A stretch of DNA of 64,000 nt from Actinospica robiniae DSM 44927 (GTDB lineage: Bacteria; Actinomycetota; Actinomycetes; Streptomycetales; Catenulisporaceae): NCBI RefSeq assembly GCF_000504285.1, contig NZ_KI632511.1, positions 1,547,372-1,611,371 of the forward strand. Direction: 5' to 3'. The notes under the pieces were generated by a model, which saw nothing but the letters and a program-made list of their open reading frames with translations, was not told where the DNA came from and made no database searches. Of the stretch, positions 25,380-34,185 are shown piece by piece. How positions within the stretch are numbered: position 1 is the first letter of the stretch; each line of letters begins with the position of its first letter. The translations under genes were made by a program, and so were the position numbers.

Positions 25380-25960
25380 AGGCTCGCAGCGCAGCGAGAC
25401 CGCCTTGAACTGTCAACTCTCGTTTGACGTCGCACCATCAGGCCACCGCTTCGCGTCGATGACTTGCGCGACTGGTACCGGCAAACAAAAACTGCGCCAG
25501 TCCGAGCGGACGGGTCGTCCGCCCAGGCTTCTGTCCGACCAAGCCAAGCCGCTTCAATGCGCTTCAACAGTTCAGTGATGCGATAGAGGCGTCGCCCGCG
25601 GACCTGCGAGATGCCCGTCGGCGCCTCCCGCAGCGTGATCGGCAAAATCGCGCCGGCGTAGGCCCGCGGACGACGCTCCCGGTGTGGCAAGGCTGGCAAA
25701 AGGGGATTCCGCCGACGCCTCACCTCACCGGGGTCTGACGTGGGAAGGGGCGTCCGCCCACTGAGGAGCCCACCTACCCCACCGGCTTCCCCGATTCTGA
25801 CAACACCAGAATTTGACGGCGCGAGCCTTGCTTTGCGGGCTGCCTCGACGAGACCGAACGAGCGGATCCAACGCCGAACCGTCCTCGCGGGCCTGATCAA
25901 CAAGTACCGGCCAGCAGCCTGAAGTCGCAGGTCACGCCATCGGCCGAGTACTCGACCACT
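25380..25960. other. Gap of about 580 bp with at most a transposase scrap
   Basis: On the minus strand near 25850-25920 a short stretch (RTVRRWIRSF) resembles the HTH of transposase-like proteins. Further along, ILPITLREAPTGIS and RLYRITELLKRIEAAW are open but unrecognised. No start, ribosome binding site or complete domain is visible. It reads as eroded DNA. Confidence 0.4.
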
Positions 25961-26443
25961 ACACGCACCCTGGACGACATGTGTGACGCCGCCGTCCACG
26001 CACTCGCGCCGACCGGGCCTAAGGACGACATCGTGCTGCTCCTGGCCCGCACCCGGGCCATCGAGGCCGACCGGGTCGCCACCTGGACCCTGAGCCGCGA
26101 CCCCGCCGTCGTGAGCACCGCTCGTACCCTGGCAGATCAGCAACTGAACACCTGAAACCTGCAGGAACTCGCCTTCACCACCGAGCTGGTGGTCAGCGAG
26201 CTGGTGACCAACGCCATCCGCTACGGGACCGGCTCCGGCTCCATCCAGTTGCGTCTCATCCATGACCGTACCCTGATCTGCGAAGTCTCCGATGGCAGCA
26301 GCACCTCCCCGCACCTGCGCTACGCCCGCACGGACGACGAGGGAGGCCGCGGCCTCTTCCTCGTCGCCCAGATCGCCCACCGCTGGGGCACCCGCTACGC
26401 CGACCAAGGCAAGACCATCTGGGCCGAACAAGCCTTGACGTAG
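25960..26443 (+). pseudogene. Relic of a SpoIIE phosphatase-HATPase fusion with in-frame TGA
   Basis: The frame begins inside the end of a PP2C domain (TLDDMCDAAVHALAPTGPKD, DIVLLLARTRAI), runs through a linker (DPAVVSTARTLADQQL), meets TGA at 26153-26155 where homologues have Trp, and continues as a full HATPase_c anti-sigma-factor kinase domain: LAFTTELVVSELVTNAIRYG, LICEVSDGSSTSPHLRYA, DDEGGRGLFLVAQIA, GKTIWAEQ. The N-terminal sensor and most of the phosphatase are missing. The HATPase part could be expressed from GTG 26189 but would lack its first helix. It is best treated as dead. Confidence 0.75.
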
Positions 26444-27233
26444 AGCGACATCCACGTACGTGCGGCAGGTACGAGCGCCAAAGCGGACACCGCCATGGGG
26501 GCTGGGGCCCGAAGACGCCGGGAGCCGATCTTGCGGACCTGCTCGTGCACAGGCTTTCGCGCACCTGGCCGAGGGGCCGGAGAGCAGCCGGCCGAGGGCG
26601 GCGCCCCAAGCTGCTCGGATCGGACGAGCTGCTGCCGTCGCCGTCGTCGACCAGGCACATCAGGGCACGAACGTGCCGAGCTGTTCGAACGGCTGGCGAA
26701 CGCTTCAAACACGCCGCTCGAGACGGTTGACATCGGTTCCACGCGCACTATAGAGCGCGAGTCCAGCTGAGCGAAGCTCGAGAGCATGCGATCGCGCCCT
26801 TGCCGGGCCGAGAAGCTGTTGCCCGCGCAGCGTCAGGACATTCTATCGGTATTCAGGGCCGCGGCGGGCTGCCTGTCAGGTGACTGGGGATCAGGCCCGC
26901 GCCGACTTCGCCCTCAACCTGTGCCCATGGGAACGGTCGAGGTCAATACCGTGGGCACCCAGTGTGGGACATGAGGCTGCACTCGGCAACCCAGAACCTG
27001 AAACGTTCCGCATGATCGCCAACGTGCGGTTCGCCACACCGCGCGGGCAATCGGTGAGCAAAACGGCGAACTCCTCCCCGTGCGCGCCACGATATCGCCG
27101 CGCCGCACCTACGTGGACAGGCCATCCCGCCAGCGCCGGAAGCGGGATCTCATCAGACCGGGCCGGCCGCGGGGATGGGGATCCCTACGCCCAGCCCTCT
27201 TCGCTGCGTGCGGGCACCCGGCCCTGGGGGGCC
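26444..27233. other. Gap of about 790 bp with no supported gene
   Basis: Several open frames on both strands are compositionally random (Arg/Ser/Pro-rich) and have neither ribosome binding sites nor recognisable motifs. A plus-strand stretch near 26680-26760 (LETVDIGSTRTIER) looks slightly protein-like but is only about 30 codons. No repeat or RNA structure stood out. Confidence 0.45.
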
Positions 27234-28493
27234 TCAGCCGGTGATGCCGCGCCCGAATATCTGTCGCGCGATCATCCACTTCTGGATCTCGTTGGAGCCC
27301 TCGTAGATCTCGCCGACCTTGCTGTCCCGGTAGATCGCCTCCACCGGCCCGGGCCGGCCGTCCGCACCGATCTCGCTGGCGAATCCGAGGCCGCCGAGGG
27401 CCTGTACGGCGTCGCGCGCCAAGTCGACGGACAGCCGGGTCGCGTACCACTTGGCCATGGCGGCTTCGGGTTCCGCGGTGGTCCCGGAGTCCAGGCGCAG
27501 CGCGGCCTTCGTGTAGAGCGAGCGCGCATTCTCGATCTCTGTCGCCCGTTCGGCGAGCAGGAACTGCCAATGCTGGTTGGCCGCGATGGGCTTGCCGAAC
27601 GCGTGACGCGTCGACAGGTGCGCTACCGCGTGGTCGAAGGCGGCTTGGGCCATGCCGACGCCCGCGGCGGCGATCGCGATCCGGCCGTGGGTCAAGGTGC
27701 CCAGAGCCTGGCGCAGCCCTTGTCCTTCCGCCTCGCCGAGAATCTCGTGGTCGCCGAGCTCGACATCGTCGAACTCGATGTCAGCGGTCAACTGGCCGCG
27801 GTTGCCCATCTTGCGATCCGGGATTCCCACGCGGACGCCGGGCAGGGTCAGGTCGACGATGAACATGCTCAGACGTTCACCGGTGCGAGCGAGCGTGACG
27901 GCGAAATCGGCGACCGGCGCGTTCGATATCCAGCGCTTGCGGCCGTTGAGCAGCCAGCCTGTGGCCGAGCGTGTGGCGACCGTTCGCAGCGTCTGCGGCG
28001 CGAGGTCGCTCGAGGCGTCCGGTTCGGTCGTGGCGAACGCGCCGACGACCGATCCGTCGACAATCCTGCGCAGCCAGCGCTGCCGCTGTGCGTCGGTGCC
28101 CAGCAGGAGCGCGTTGCCGGCGAGCATGCACTGCGCGTCGAAGACGGCGGCGATACTGCTGGAGACATAGGCAAGCTCTTCCATGACGACGGCGGACGCG
28201 GCCGCGGGATGGCTGAGCCCTTCGCCGCCCACTTCGGCCGGGAAGGGTATGGCGTACGCGCCCTCGGCGGCGAGTGCGTCGAATACGGCGACCGGGAAGC
28301 CGTCCGTGCGCTCGTCCGCGGTGGCGATGCTCGCGGCGTGCGGCGCCACCGTCTTCTCGGCGATCGCGCGCATTCTGGCGCGGACGGCTTGGACCTCCTC
28401 AGGGGCCAGCAGCTCGCGATAGAGCCGGTCCGCCTGGCGGATCGGCGCGAGAGGACTCAACGGGGTCGGCGAGGAGTCGGTGGTGGGCATCAT
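27234..28493 (-). CDS. Acyl-CoA dehydrogenase
   Basis: 419 residues. An AAAGGTG ribosome binding site precedes the tandem ATG ATG. The N-terminal helical domain includes FPAEVGGEGLSHPAAASAVV. The beta domain has GAFATTEPDASSDLAPQTLR and the G-x-K-R-W-I-S-N FAD/acyl segment (NGRKRWISNAPVADF). The C-terminal domain has the R-x-A-F-G-K-P-I motif and VQALGGLGF, and the catalytic glutamate region IYEGSNEIQKWMIARQIFG is intact. It catalyses alpha,beta-dehydrogenation of an acyl-CoA. Its place beside PucR regulators and near ligase, aldehyde dehydrogenase and monooxygenase genes suggests degradation of a cyclic or branched acid. Confidence 0.93.
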   Translation of the reverse strand: MMPTTDSSPTPLSPLAPIRQADRLYRELLAPEEVQAVRARMRAIAEKTVAPHAASIATADERTDGFPVAVFDALAAEGAYAIPFPAEVGGEGLSHPAAASAVVMEELAYVSSSIAAVFDAQCMLAGNALLLGTDAQRQRWLRRIVDGSVVGAFATTEPDASSDLAPQTLRTVATRSATGWLLNGRKRWISNAPVADFAVTLARTGERLSMFIVDLTLPGVRVGIPDRKMGNRGQLTADIEFDDVELGDHEILGEAEGQGLRQALGTLTHGRIAIAAAGVGMAQAAFDHAVAHLSTRHAFGKPIAANQHWQFLLAERATEIENARSLYTKAALRLDSGTTAEPEAAMAKWYATRLSVDLARDAVQALGGLGFASEIGADGRPGPVEAIYRDSKVGEIYEGSNEIQKWMIARQIFGRGITG

Positions 28494-28563
28494 GTATCAC
28501 CTTTTATATTTCTTGGTTCTGTTAGGTGTGCGTGTCGCGCGGAGGCGGAGTTTTCAGTCGGCC

Positions 28564-29871
28564 TCAGGACGGTGACGGCCTGAGGCCGTATTGGGCGATG
28601 ACCTCCATGGCCATGCACAGGAGCGTGACATGACGTGGTTCTGCGACGCGGCAGCCGATGAGCTCCTCGATGCGTCGCAGTCGATAGCGCACCGTATTGC
28701 GATGGCAGTACACGGTGCGGGCTGCTTCGCCGGTGGCTCCGCCGGCCGCGATCCATGCCTGCAGCGTCTCGAGCAGCAGCGTCCGCTCGATCTCCGGCAG
28801 CTGAAGCAGCGGCCCGATGATCCGGTCGGCGAGTTCGACGGCGGTCTCGGGTGCGCTGGCCAGCAGAGTGGCCAGCGGGTCGTCACCGTAACGGCGGATC
28901 CCGGTTCGGGCAGTCGGGATGCTCCGCAGCGCGATCGTCGCCCGGTGGCGTGCCGTCCCCGCGGCGGTGATGTCGCCGAACACAGGGCTCAGGCCCATCC
29001 TCACGGACGCGTCGCCCGGAAGGACCTCGAGCAGGTCGCGATCGGCTCGGAGGCTGGAGAGCGACGCGAGGCAGACCAGTCGGTCCTCTCCTGCATGCCA
29101 GAACGTTTGTATGCGGCGTGCCGACAGATGCGCCTGCCATGGGGCTGCGGATGCGGAGGCGTCCAAGACCCCGACTTGATAGCGCCCATGGCGAGCCAGC
29201 CCCAGCGCCTCTGCTCCGGCCGACTGGCGACTCGGTTCGGCTGCGGTGAGTCCGAGGAGCGCCTCGACGTGCGCGTCGCGCTCGGCCTCCACTATGCGCA
29301 CTCGGGCTGCGACCGCTTCGTTGTACGCGCGGCGAAGCTCCGTGGAGAAGTCGTCGAGGACTGTCCAGAAGTCGGTGACCTGCCCGAGGAGGCCACCCAC
29401 GGCATCACGGTCCTCGGGGTCCACGGCGCCGGCCAGAGATTCCCACACGTACTGGAATCCGATGCGCAGTCCGTGCAGTACCGCGGGGAGCGGCACGCCC
29501 TGTTCGGCGCGCCGCCTGCCCAGTGCCGTGACGGACGGCAGGTCGAGCGGGGCGAGTCCGGCGAGGTAGCGGTACAAGCCGGCCTGCAGTGTCGTGCAGG
29601 CTGCTTCGAGATCCTCGAACGGCACGACGAATCCGTCGGCGAGGTCTGTTTCCGCCTGCGCGACCCGCCGTGCCAGTTCCGCCGCCAACTCGTCGTTGTG
29701 CGCGAGCAGCCGTCGGGCGAGGTCGGCCAGGGCCGAGCAGACCGCGCCACGTCTGGTAACGGTGATCACGCGAGGAACCAGGGTGCGAGCGAGCGGTGCG
29801 ACAGTGCCGCGCACCGGCGTGGGTTGTGGGTGTGCACAATCCTCCGGCCGTCGAGTGCGCACGCGGGACAT
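28564..29871 (-). CDS. PucR/CdaR-type transcriptional regulator
   Basis: 435 residues from ATG 29871. TTG 29889 and GTG 29769 are alternatives, the latter matching where homology begins. An N-terminal helical domain (LADLARRLLAHNDELAAELA to LRRAYNEAVAARVRIVEAER) is followed by a GGDEF-like middle region. The C-terminal PucR HTH reads LLLETLQAWIAAGGATGEAA, then VYCHRNTVRYRLRRIEELIG, the Y/H-x-H-R-N-T-V-R-Y-R-L diagnostic motif. It is divergent from the class II aldolase gene with a 68-bp gap, and downstream of it lies the acyl-CoA dehydrogenase. It probably controls one or both in response to a catabolic ligand. Confidence 0.9.
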   Translation of the reverse strand: MSRVRTRRPEDCAHPQPTPVRGTVAPLARTLVPRVITVTRRGAVCSALADLARRLLAHNDELAAELARRVAQAETDLADGFVVPFEDLEAACTTLQAGLYRYLAGLAPLDLPSVTALGRRRAEQGVPLPAVLHGLRIGFQYVWESLAGAVDPEDRDAVGGLLGQVTDFWTVLDDFSTELRRAYNEAVAARVRIVEAERDAHVEALLGLTAAEPSRQSAGAEALGLARHGRYQVGVLDASASAAPWQAHLSARRIQTFWHAGEDRLVCLASLSSLRADRDLLEVLPGDASVRMGLSPVFGDITAAGTARHRATIALRSIPTARTGIRRYGDDPLATLLASAPETAVELADRIIGPLLQLPEIERTLLLETLQAWIAAGGATGEAARTVYCHRNTVRYRLRRIEELIGCRVAEPRHVTLLCMAMEVIAQYGLRPSPS

Positions 29872-29939
29872 CGACGCGGCTGAGGGCAACAGCCACCCTG
29901 AGGTGTGTAGCCGTTACGTCGACTCCGAGGAGAACCGTC

Positions 29940-30785
29940 ATGCCCTCCGCAGATCCCGCGGCCGGTGACACCCGGCGCCCGACCGCTGAGCCGCTCGCAC
30001 CCTCCGGACTGCAGCCGATCCCCGAAGCGGATCTGATCTTCCCTCGGCCGCCGGCTCACCAGGATCCGGCAGTCGAGCGGCGTCACCGCAAGGAGAGGTT
30101 GGCCGCGGCGCTGCGTCTTTTCGGCCGTTTCGGCTTCGAGGAAGGCGTCGCAGGGCACATCACCGCGCGCGACCCGGAGTATCCCGATCATTTCTGGATC
30201 AATCCGCTGGGCGTCTCGTTCAAACAGATCAAGGTGCGCGATCTCTTGCTCGTCAGTCATGCGGGCGAGGTGGTCCAGGGCAGGCACCGGGTCAATCGCG
30301 CCGCGTTCGCGATCCACGCCGCGATCCACCGCACCCGTCCCGACGTCGTCGCCGCCGCGCACAGCCATTCGGTGTACGGTAAGGCGCTGTCGGCCACCGG
30401 GCAGCTCCTGGAACCGCTGACTCAGGATGCCTGCGCCTTCTACCAGGACCACGCGCTGTTCGACGACTACACCGGGCTGGTCAACGACCTGGCCGAGGGC
30501 GGGCGTATCGCTGACGCGCTGGGCGACCGGAAGGCGGCGATCCTGCGCAATCACGGCCTGCTCACCGTCGGATCCACGGTCGATTCCGCCGCCTGGTGGT
30601 TCATCACCATGGAGCGGTCCGCTCAGGCCCAGCTGGCGGCCAAGGCGGCAGGTCCGACCGTGCGCATCACGGACGAGGACGCCAAGCTGACCTACGGTCA
30701 GATCGGCGGTGAGTTCGTAGGCTGGTTCCAGTTCCAGCCCCTGTTCGCGCAGATCTCGGGTACGGATCCCGATCTGTTCGGATGA
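29940..30785 (+). CDS. Class II aldolase/adducin-domain protein
   Basis: 281 residues; GAGGAG precedes the ATG. After a Pro-rich 45-residue leader come KERLAAALRLFGRFGFEEGV and GHITARDPEYPDHFWINPLG, the metal-dependent aldolase fold. AAIHRTRPDVVAAAHSHSVY provides the zinc histidines (H-S-H), and AAILRNHGLLTVGSTVDSAA the third. Members act as fuculose/rhamnulose-type aldolases or as 3-oxo-acid decarboxylases and hydroxyketone aldolases in actinomycete catabolic loci. Divergent from one PucR gene and followed by a second PucR gene 177 bp downstream. Confidence 0.9.
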   Translation: MPSADPAAGDTRRPTAEPLAPSGLQPIPEADLIFPRPPAHQDPAVERRHRKERLAAALRLFGRFGFEEGVAGHITARDPEYPDHFWINPLGVSFKQIKVRDLLLVSHAGEVVQGRHRVNRAAFAIHAAIHRTRPDVVAAAHSHSVYGKALSATGQLLEPLTQDACAFYQDHALFDDYTGLVNDLAEGGRIADALGDRKAAILRNHGLLTVGSTVDSAAWWFITMERSAQAQLAAKAAGPTVRITDEDAKLTYGQIGGEFVGWFQFQPLFAQISGTDPDLFG

Positions 30786-30962
30786 CGCCGCGTCGCATGG
30801 TCGACAGGCGGGAGCGGCGGCGTCGGGCTTCGGCATACCGGCAGACTAGGAGCCCGAACGCGGCAGCGCTTGTCGCGAGCAGATGAGCAATCGATCGTTG
30901 TTCGTCATTTCGCGACAGCCGGCGCTGGTGACGGACACCGACTGCGGATAGTGTAGGAACCC

Positions 30963-32237
30963 GTGAGTATCGAATGGATGGCGCCGCGTGACCCCGCCGC
31001 TCAACGGGCGTGGGCGGAGGTACTGCGACCCGTGGCCGAACAGTTGGCCGAGTTCGCGCCGCGGCTGACGGATGAGATCGCGGCGGCGATCCTGGCTGCT
31101 GTCCCAGGGGTCTTCGACGACCCCGACAGCGCGGCGGAGAATCGTGCGAGCACCGAGGCGAGCCTGGTATCGATCGCTCACGCGATGGCACGCGCCGAAG
31201 ACCCGACGAGGATCGAACTGCCCGCCGCGACCGTCGCGTTCGGGCGCACGGCCGTGCAGCGCCGGGTAGGCAGCGGGGTGATCTCGCACGTCTACCGGGC
31301 CGCGCACGAAGTGCTGTGGCGCTGGATACTCGCGCACATCGGGGAACACTCCCGTGATCAGCGTCAGCTGATGCAGGCCGTCGGTCTCGCCTCCGCGTGG
31401 CTGTTCGCCTGCGAGTCCGTATTCGTGAAAGCCGCCGAGGAGCTTTACGAGGCTGAGCAACAGCAGTGGCTGCGCAGTGCGGCGGCAGTGCGCGGCGAGA
31501 CGATCAACCAAATCGTGGAGGGCAGCGAAAGCAACCTGGAGCGTGCGGAAAGCCGCTTACGCTACAAGCTCGGCCGGCACCACGTCGCCGTTACCGCGTG
31601 GACGCAGTCCGCGGCCGATCTCGAGGATCCCTCGGCCGTGGAGGCGGAACTCGGCCGCGCGGCCGAACTCCTCGGCGGCGAGAGCACCCTGTTTCACTCC
31701 ACCGGCCTGCGCTCAGGTGTGCTGTGGGTGGGTCGAGATCGCGCCTTCGACGCCGAAACCCTCGCGTCGGCGTGCCATCGCTTGAAGCCGGCGGACGGAA
31801 CGCGGCTGGCGTTCGGCGAGCCGGGGCATGGGCTCGCCGGATTCCGCCGGACGTATTTCGAGGCGGGGCACGCCCGCCGCGTCGCCCTGCTCCGCGGCAC
31901 CGAGGCACCCCCGGTCAGCCGGTACGCCGACCAGGCCGTCGTGGCCATGGCCACGCTCGATCCGGATCAGGCGGCGATCTTCGTCGACCGCGTGCTCGGG
32001 CCCCTGTCGAAGCCCGACGCAGCCGTACGCCGAACAGCGGAGACCGTCGCGGCCTATCTCGCCGAGAACGGCAGCCGCGTGCGCACGGCGCAGCGGCTCG
32101 GAATCCACGGCAACACGGTGCGGTATCGGATCCTGCAGGCCGAGCGTGCGCTCGGCCGGAGCCTGGACGTGGGCAGCGTCGACCTTCACGTCGCACTCAT
32201 GCTGCTCCCGGCCGTGCGCAGCCGGCTCAAGGGGTGA
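30963..32237 (+). CDS. PucR/CdaR-type transcriptional regulator
   Basis: 424 residues from GTG 30963. The N-terminal half is helical with VGSGVISHVYRAAHEVLWRW, like the RsbRD-type sensing region of PucR proteins. A variable middle (GRHHVAVTAWTQSAADLED) is followed by RRTAETVAAYLAENGSRVRT, then AQRLGIHGNTVRYRILQAER, the C-terminal PucR HTH. It is only distantly similar to the 28564-29871 regulator. Its 3' end overlaps the convergent tetR gene by 11 bp. The likely target is the class II aldolase gene or its own promoter in the 177-bp upstream gap. Confidence 0.88.
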   Translation: MSIEWMAPRDPAAQRAWAEVLRPVAEQLAEFAPRLTDEIAAAILAAVPGVFDDPDSAAENRASTEASLVSIAHAMARAEDPTRIELPAATVAFGRTAVQRRVGSGVISHVYRAAHEVLWRWILAHIGEHSRDQRQLMQAVGLASAWLFACESVFVKAAEELYEAEQQQWLRSAAAVRGETINQIVEGSESNLERAESRLRYKLGRHHVAVTAWTQSAADLEDPSAVEAELGRAAELLGGESTLFHSTGLRSGVLWVGRDRAFDAETLASACHRLKPADGTRLAFGEPGHGLAGFRRTYFEAGHARRVALLRGTEAPPVSRYADQAVVAMATLDPDQAAIFVDRVLGPLSKPDAAVRRTAETVAAYLAENGSRVRTAQRLGIHGNTVRYRILQAERALGRSLDVGSVDLHVALMLLPAVRSRLKG

Positions 32238-32913
32238 GGATGCGGCCTGACCGCGGCTGCGGCCGCAACGCGGCCTGCAGATAGGCGGTGAGAGCGACGG
32301 AGCCTTGACGAATCACGGCGGGATCCGGGATGCGGCTTTCCCTGAATGCGAGGTCCAGGATCCGGTCGCCGAGCTCGACGACGAGCGTGAAGACCAGTGG
32401 ATCCGTCTGGTGGTCGGCGAAACCTGCCGCGATCGCCATAAGGCGCAACCGCTCGGCCAGATGACGGTTGTAGTCGCGTACTTCCGCACGCACCGTCGGC
32501 GAGACCCGGCCGTCGAGCCACAGACGCGCGGTGTTGGGGTGATCCGCGAAGTACGTGGCATGCGCACCGAGTTCGCGTTCGACGATGTCCGCGAGGGAGC
32601 TTGGCGACCAGCCGGCCTCGGCTTCGGCGAGAAAGACCCCGAGCCGGTCCAGGTGCAGTTCGATGAGTGCGTCGAAGATCTGCTCGCGGTCGGCAAAGAA
32701 GCGGTAGAGCGACGGTGCGGTGATCCCGGCGCGCTCCGCGATCGCCCGCGTGGTGGCCGCGTCGACTCCGCTCTCCTCGATCAGGGCGTCTGTGGCCTCG
32801 AGGATCCGCTCGACGGTTTCACGACTGCGGGCCTGCACGGGTTGCCTGCGCCGCCGCGCGCCTGCCGGTTGTGATTCCTTGTCGCGTGGAATCCGGGGGT
32901 CGTCACTCCTCAT
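32227..32913 (-). CDS. TetR-family repressor, paralogue of the 54326 regulator
   Basis: 228 residues from ATG 32913 (ATG 32925 adds four residues). The TetR HTH is clear: RSRETVERILEATDALIEES, then TTRAIAERAGITAPSLYRFF, ADREQIFDALIE. The ligand domain (ARLWLDGRVSPTVRAEVRDY, VVELGDRILDLAFRE) is strikingly similar to the TetR at 54326-54982, so they arose by duplication. It is divergent from the FGE gene. The intergenic region has two 17-nt palindromes that match the one before the other tetR. Repression of FGE and self is inferred. Confidence 0.93.
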   Translation of the reverse strand: MRSDDPRIPRDKESQPAGARRRRQPVQARSRETVERILEATDALIEESGVDAATTRAIAERAGITAPSLYRFFADREQIFDALIELHLDRLGVFLAEAEAGWSPSSLADIVERELGAHATYFADHPNTARLWLDGRVSPTVRAEVRDYNRHLAERLRLMAIAAGFADHQTDPLVFTLVVELGDRILDLAFRESRIPDPAVIRQGSVALTAYLQAALRPQPRSGRILTP

Positions 32914-32936
32914 GGCGGCAGGCATGGAGGAGATCA

Positions 32937-32953
32937 TAACGCGATTAGCGTTA
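32937..32953. promoter_or_regulatory. Operator 1 of the TetR pair (TAAC-N9-GTTA palindrome)
   Basis: TAACGCGATTAGCGTTA, with perfect 6-bp arms TAACGC/GCGTTA around GATTA. It lies 23 bp before the TetR start codon, where binding would block the tetR promoter. Very similar to the copies at 32991 and 54298. Confidence 0.7.
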
Positions 32954-32990
32954 GGGGTTCTAGGGGTACCCGGCTGCCTCATTGAGAGCA

Positions 32991-33007
32991 TAACACGATT
33001 CATGTTA
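32991..33007. promoter_or_regulatory. Operator 2 of the TetR pair, on the FGE side
   Basis: TAACACGATTCATGTTA has the same length and TAAC/GTTA ends as operator 1, with centres 54 bp apart. It lies 41 bp upstream of the FGE start, suited to controlling that promoter. Confidence 0.65.
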
Positions 33008-33048
33008 GCTTTCAGTCGAGTCCCCTCGTCCTCAAGGAGAGAGCGGCC

Positions 33049-34116
33049 ATGACCGACCGTGCGCTCGACCTGTTCGTCTCTGCCACTCGCGACGGCGACG
33101 CCCCCGCAATCGTCCTCGACGAGAGCACGCTCAGCCCCCGGCGCGCTCAGCCTCCCGCGCCGCATCCGGACGGCGACATGGTGTGGATCCCCGGCGGTAG
33201 CTTCACCATGGGATCCGACCACCACTATCCCGAGGAGGCCCCGGCTCATCCGGTGAGCGTCGACGGGTTCTGGATCGACCGGCATCCGGTGACCAACGCC
33301 GAATTCAGGGCCTTCGTCGACGCCACCGGGTATCGCACCCTCGCCGAGCATCCGACGGATCCGGCACTGTATCCGGATGCTGATCAGGCGATGCTGGAGC
33401 CGGCTTCCGCGGTGTTCACGCCTCCGAGGCACCCGGTGGATCTGAGCGACGCCTATCAGTGGTGGCGCTACGTGCCCGGCGCCGACTGGCGGCATCCGAG
33501 GGGGCCGGACACGTCGATCGAGGACCGGCTCGACCATCCGGTGACCCAGGTCGCCTGGGCCGATGCGCTCGCCTACGCCGAGTGGGCGGGCAAACGGATC
33601 GCCACCGAGGCCGAGTGGGAGTACGCGGCGCGCGGGGGTTTGCCGCACAGCGAATTCGCCTGGGGTGACGAGCTCAACCCGGGCGGGGAGTACATGGCCA
33701 ACACCTGGCAGGGCGAATTCCCGCACGAGAACCTCCGGCTCGACGGCTACGCGGATACCTCACCGGTCGGCGCGTTCCCGGCCAACGGCTACGGCCTGAT
33801 CGACATGATCGGCAACGTCTGGGAGTGGACGGCGGACTGGTACGCGGACCACCGCGTCCTCGCCCCCGGCAAGCCGAGTTGCTGCGGAGCACCACGACCG
33901 CGGGCCAATCCGGTCGGCGGCGAGGAGGCGGCGAGCGTCGATGCGGGCTCGTCCGGCACGCCGATTCCGCGCAAGGTCATGAAGGGCGGCTCACATCTGT
34001 GTGCGCCGAACTACTGCCGCCGGTACCGTCCCGCGGCGCGCCTGCCTCAGCCCGTCGACACTTCCACCAGTCACCTCGGCTTTCGGTGCGTACTGCGCGC
34101 GGACGCGCGGACGTGA
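33049..34116 (+). CDS. Formylglycine-generating enzyme (sulfatase-modifying factor)
   Basis: 355 residues, with AGGAGAG before the ATG. DMVWIPGGSFTMGSDHHYPE and HPVSVDGFWIDRHPVTNAEF open the FGE fold; RIATEAEWEYAARGG and DMIGNVWEWTADWY are core motifs; GGSHLCAPNYCRRYRPAARL carries the catalytic pair Cys318-x4-Cys323 and STSHLGFRC closes the domain. True FGE oxidises the Cys of C-x-P-x-R in sulfatases to formylglycine with O2 and copper. The window holds one matching sulfatase (55096-57465, CSPTR). Divergent from a TetR gene and probably under its control. Confidence 0.95.
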   Translation: MTDRALDLFVSATRDGDAPAIVLDESTLSPRRAQPPAPHPDGDMVWIPGGSFTMGSDHHYPEEAPAHPVSVDGFWIDRHPVTNAEFRAFVDATGYRTLAEHPTDPALYPDADQAMLEPASAVFTPPRHPVDLSDAYQWWRYVPGADWRHPRGPDTSIEDRLDHPVTQVAWADALAYAEWAGKRIATEAEWEYAARGGLPHSEFAWGDELNPGGEYMANTWQGEFPHENLRLDGYADTSPVGAFPANGYGLIDMIGNVWEWTADWYADHRVLAPGKPSCCGAPRPRANPVGGEEAASVDAGSSGTPIPRKVMKGGSHLCAPNYCRRYRPAARLPQPVDTSTSHLGFRCVLRADART

Positions 34117-34119
34117 GAG

Positions 34120-34154
34120 CGCCGTCTGAGTCCGCCAAGCGGACTCAGACGGCG
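34120..34154. terminator. Bidirectional terminator hairpin, 16-bp stem and 3-nt loop
   Basis: CGCCGTCTGAGTCCGC and GCGGACTCAGACGGCG pair perfectly around CAA, immediately after the FGE stop. They lie between convergent genes (FGE on plus, the small GMC-N-like gene on minus), so both transcripts could end here. Confidence 0.75.
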
Positions 34155-34185
34155 GGCGCACGGACCAGAGCGCAGCGCACGTGCC

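Noticed and set aside
26680-26770. A short protein-like stretch (LETVDIGSTRTIER) on the plus strand
   Set aside because: Only about 30 codons, without start signal or recognisable family; insufficient to call even a pseudogene.
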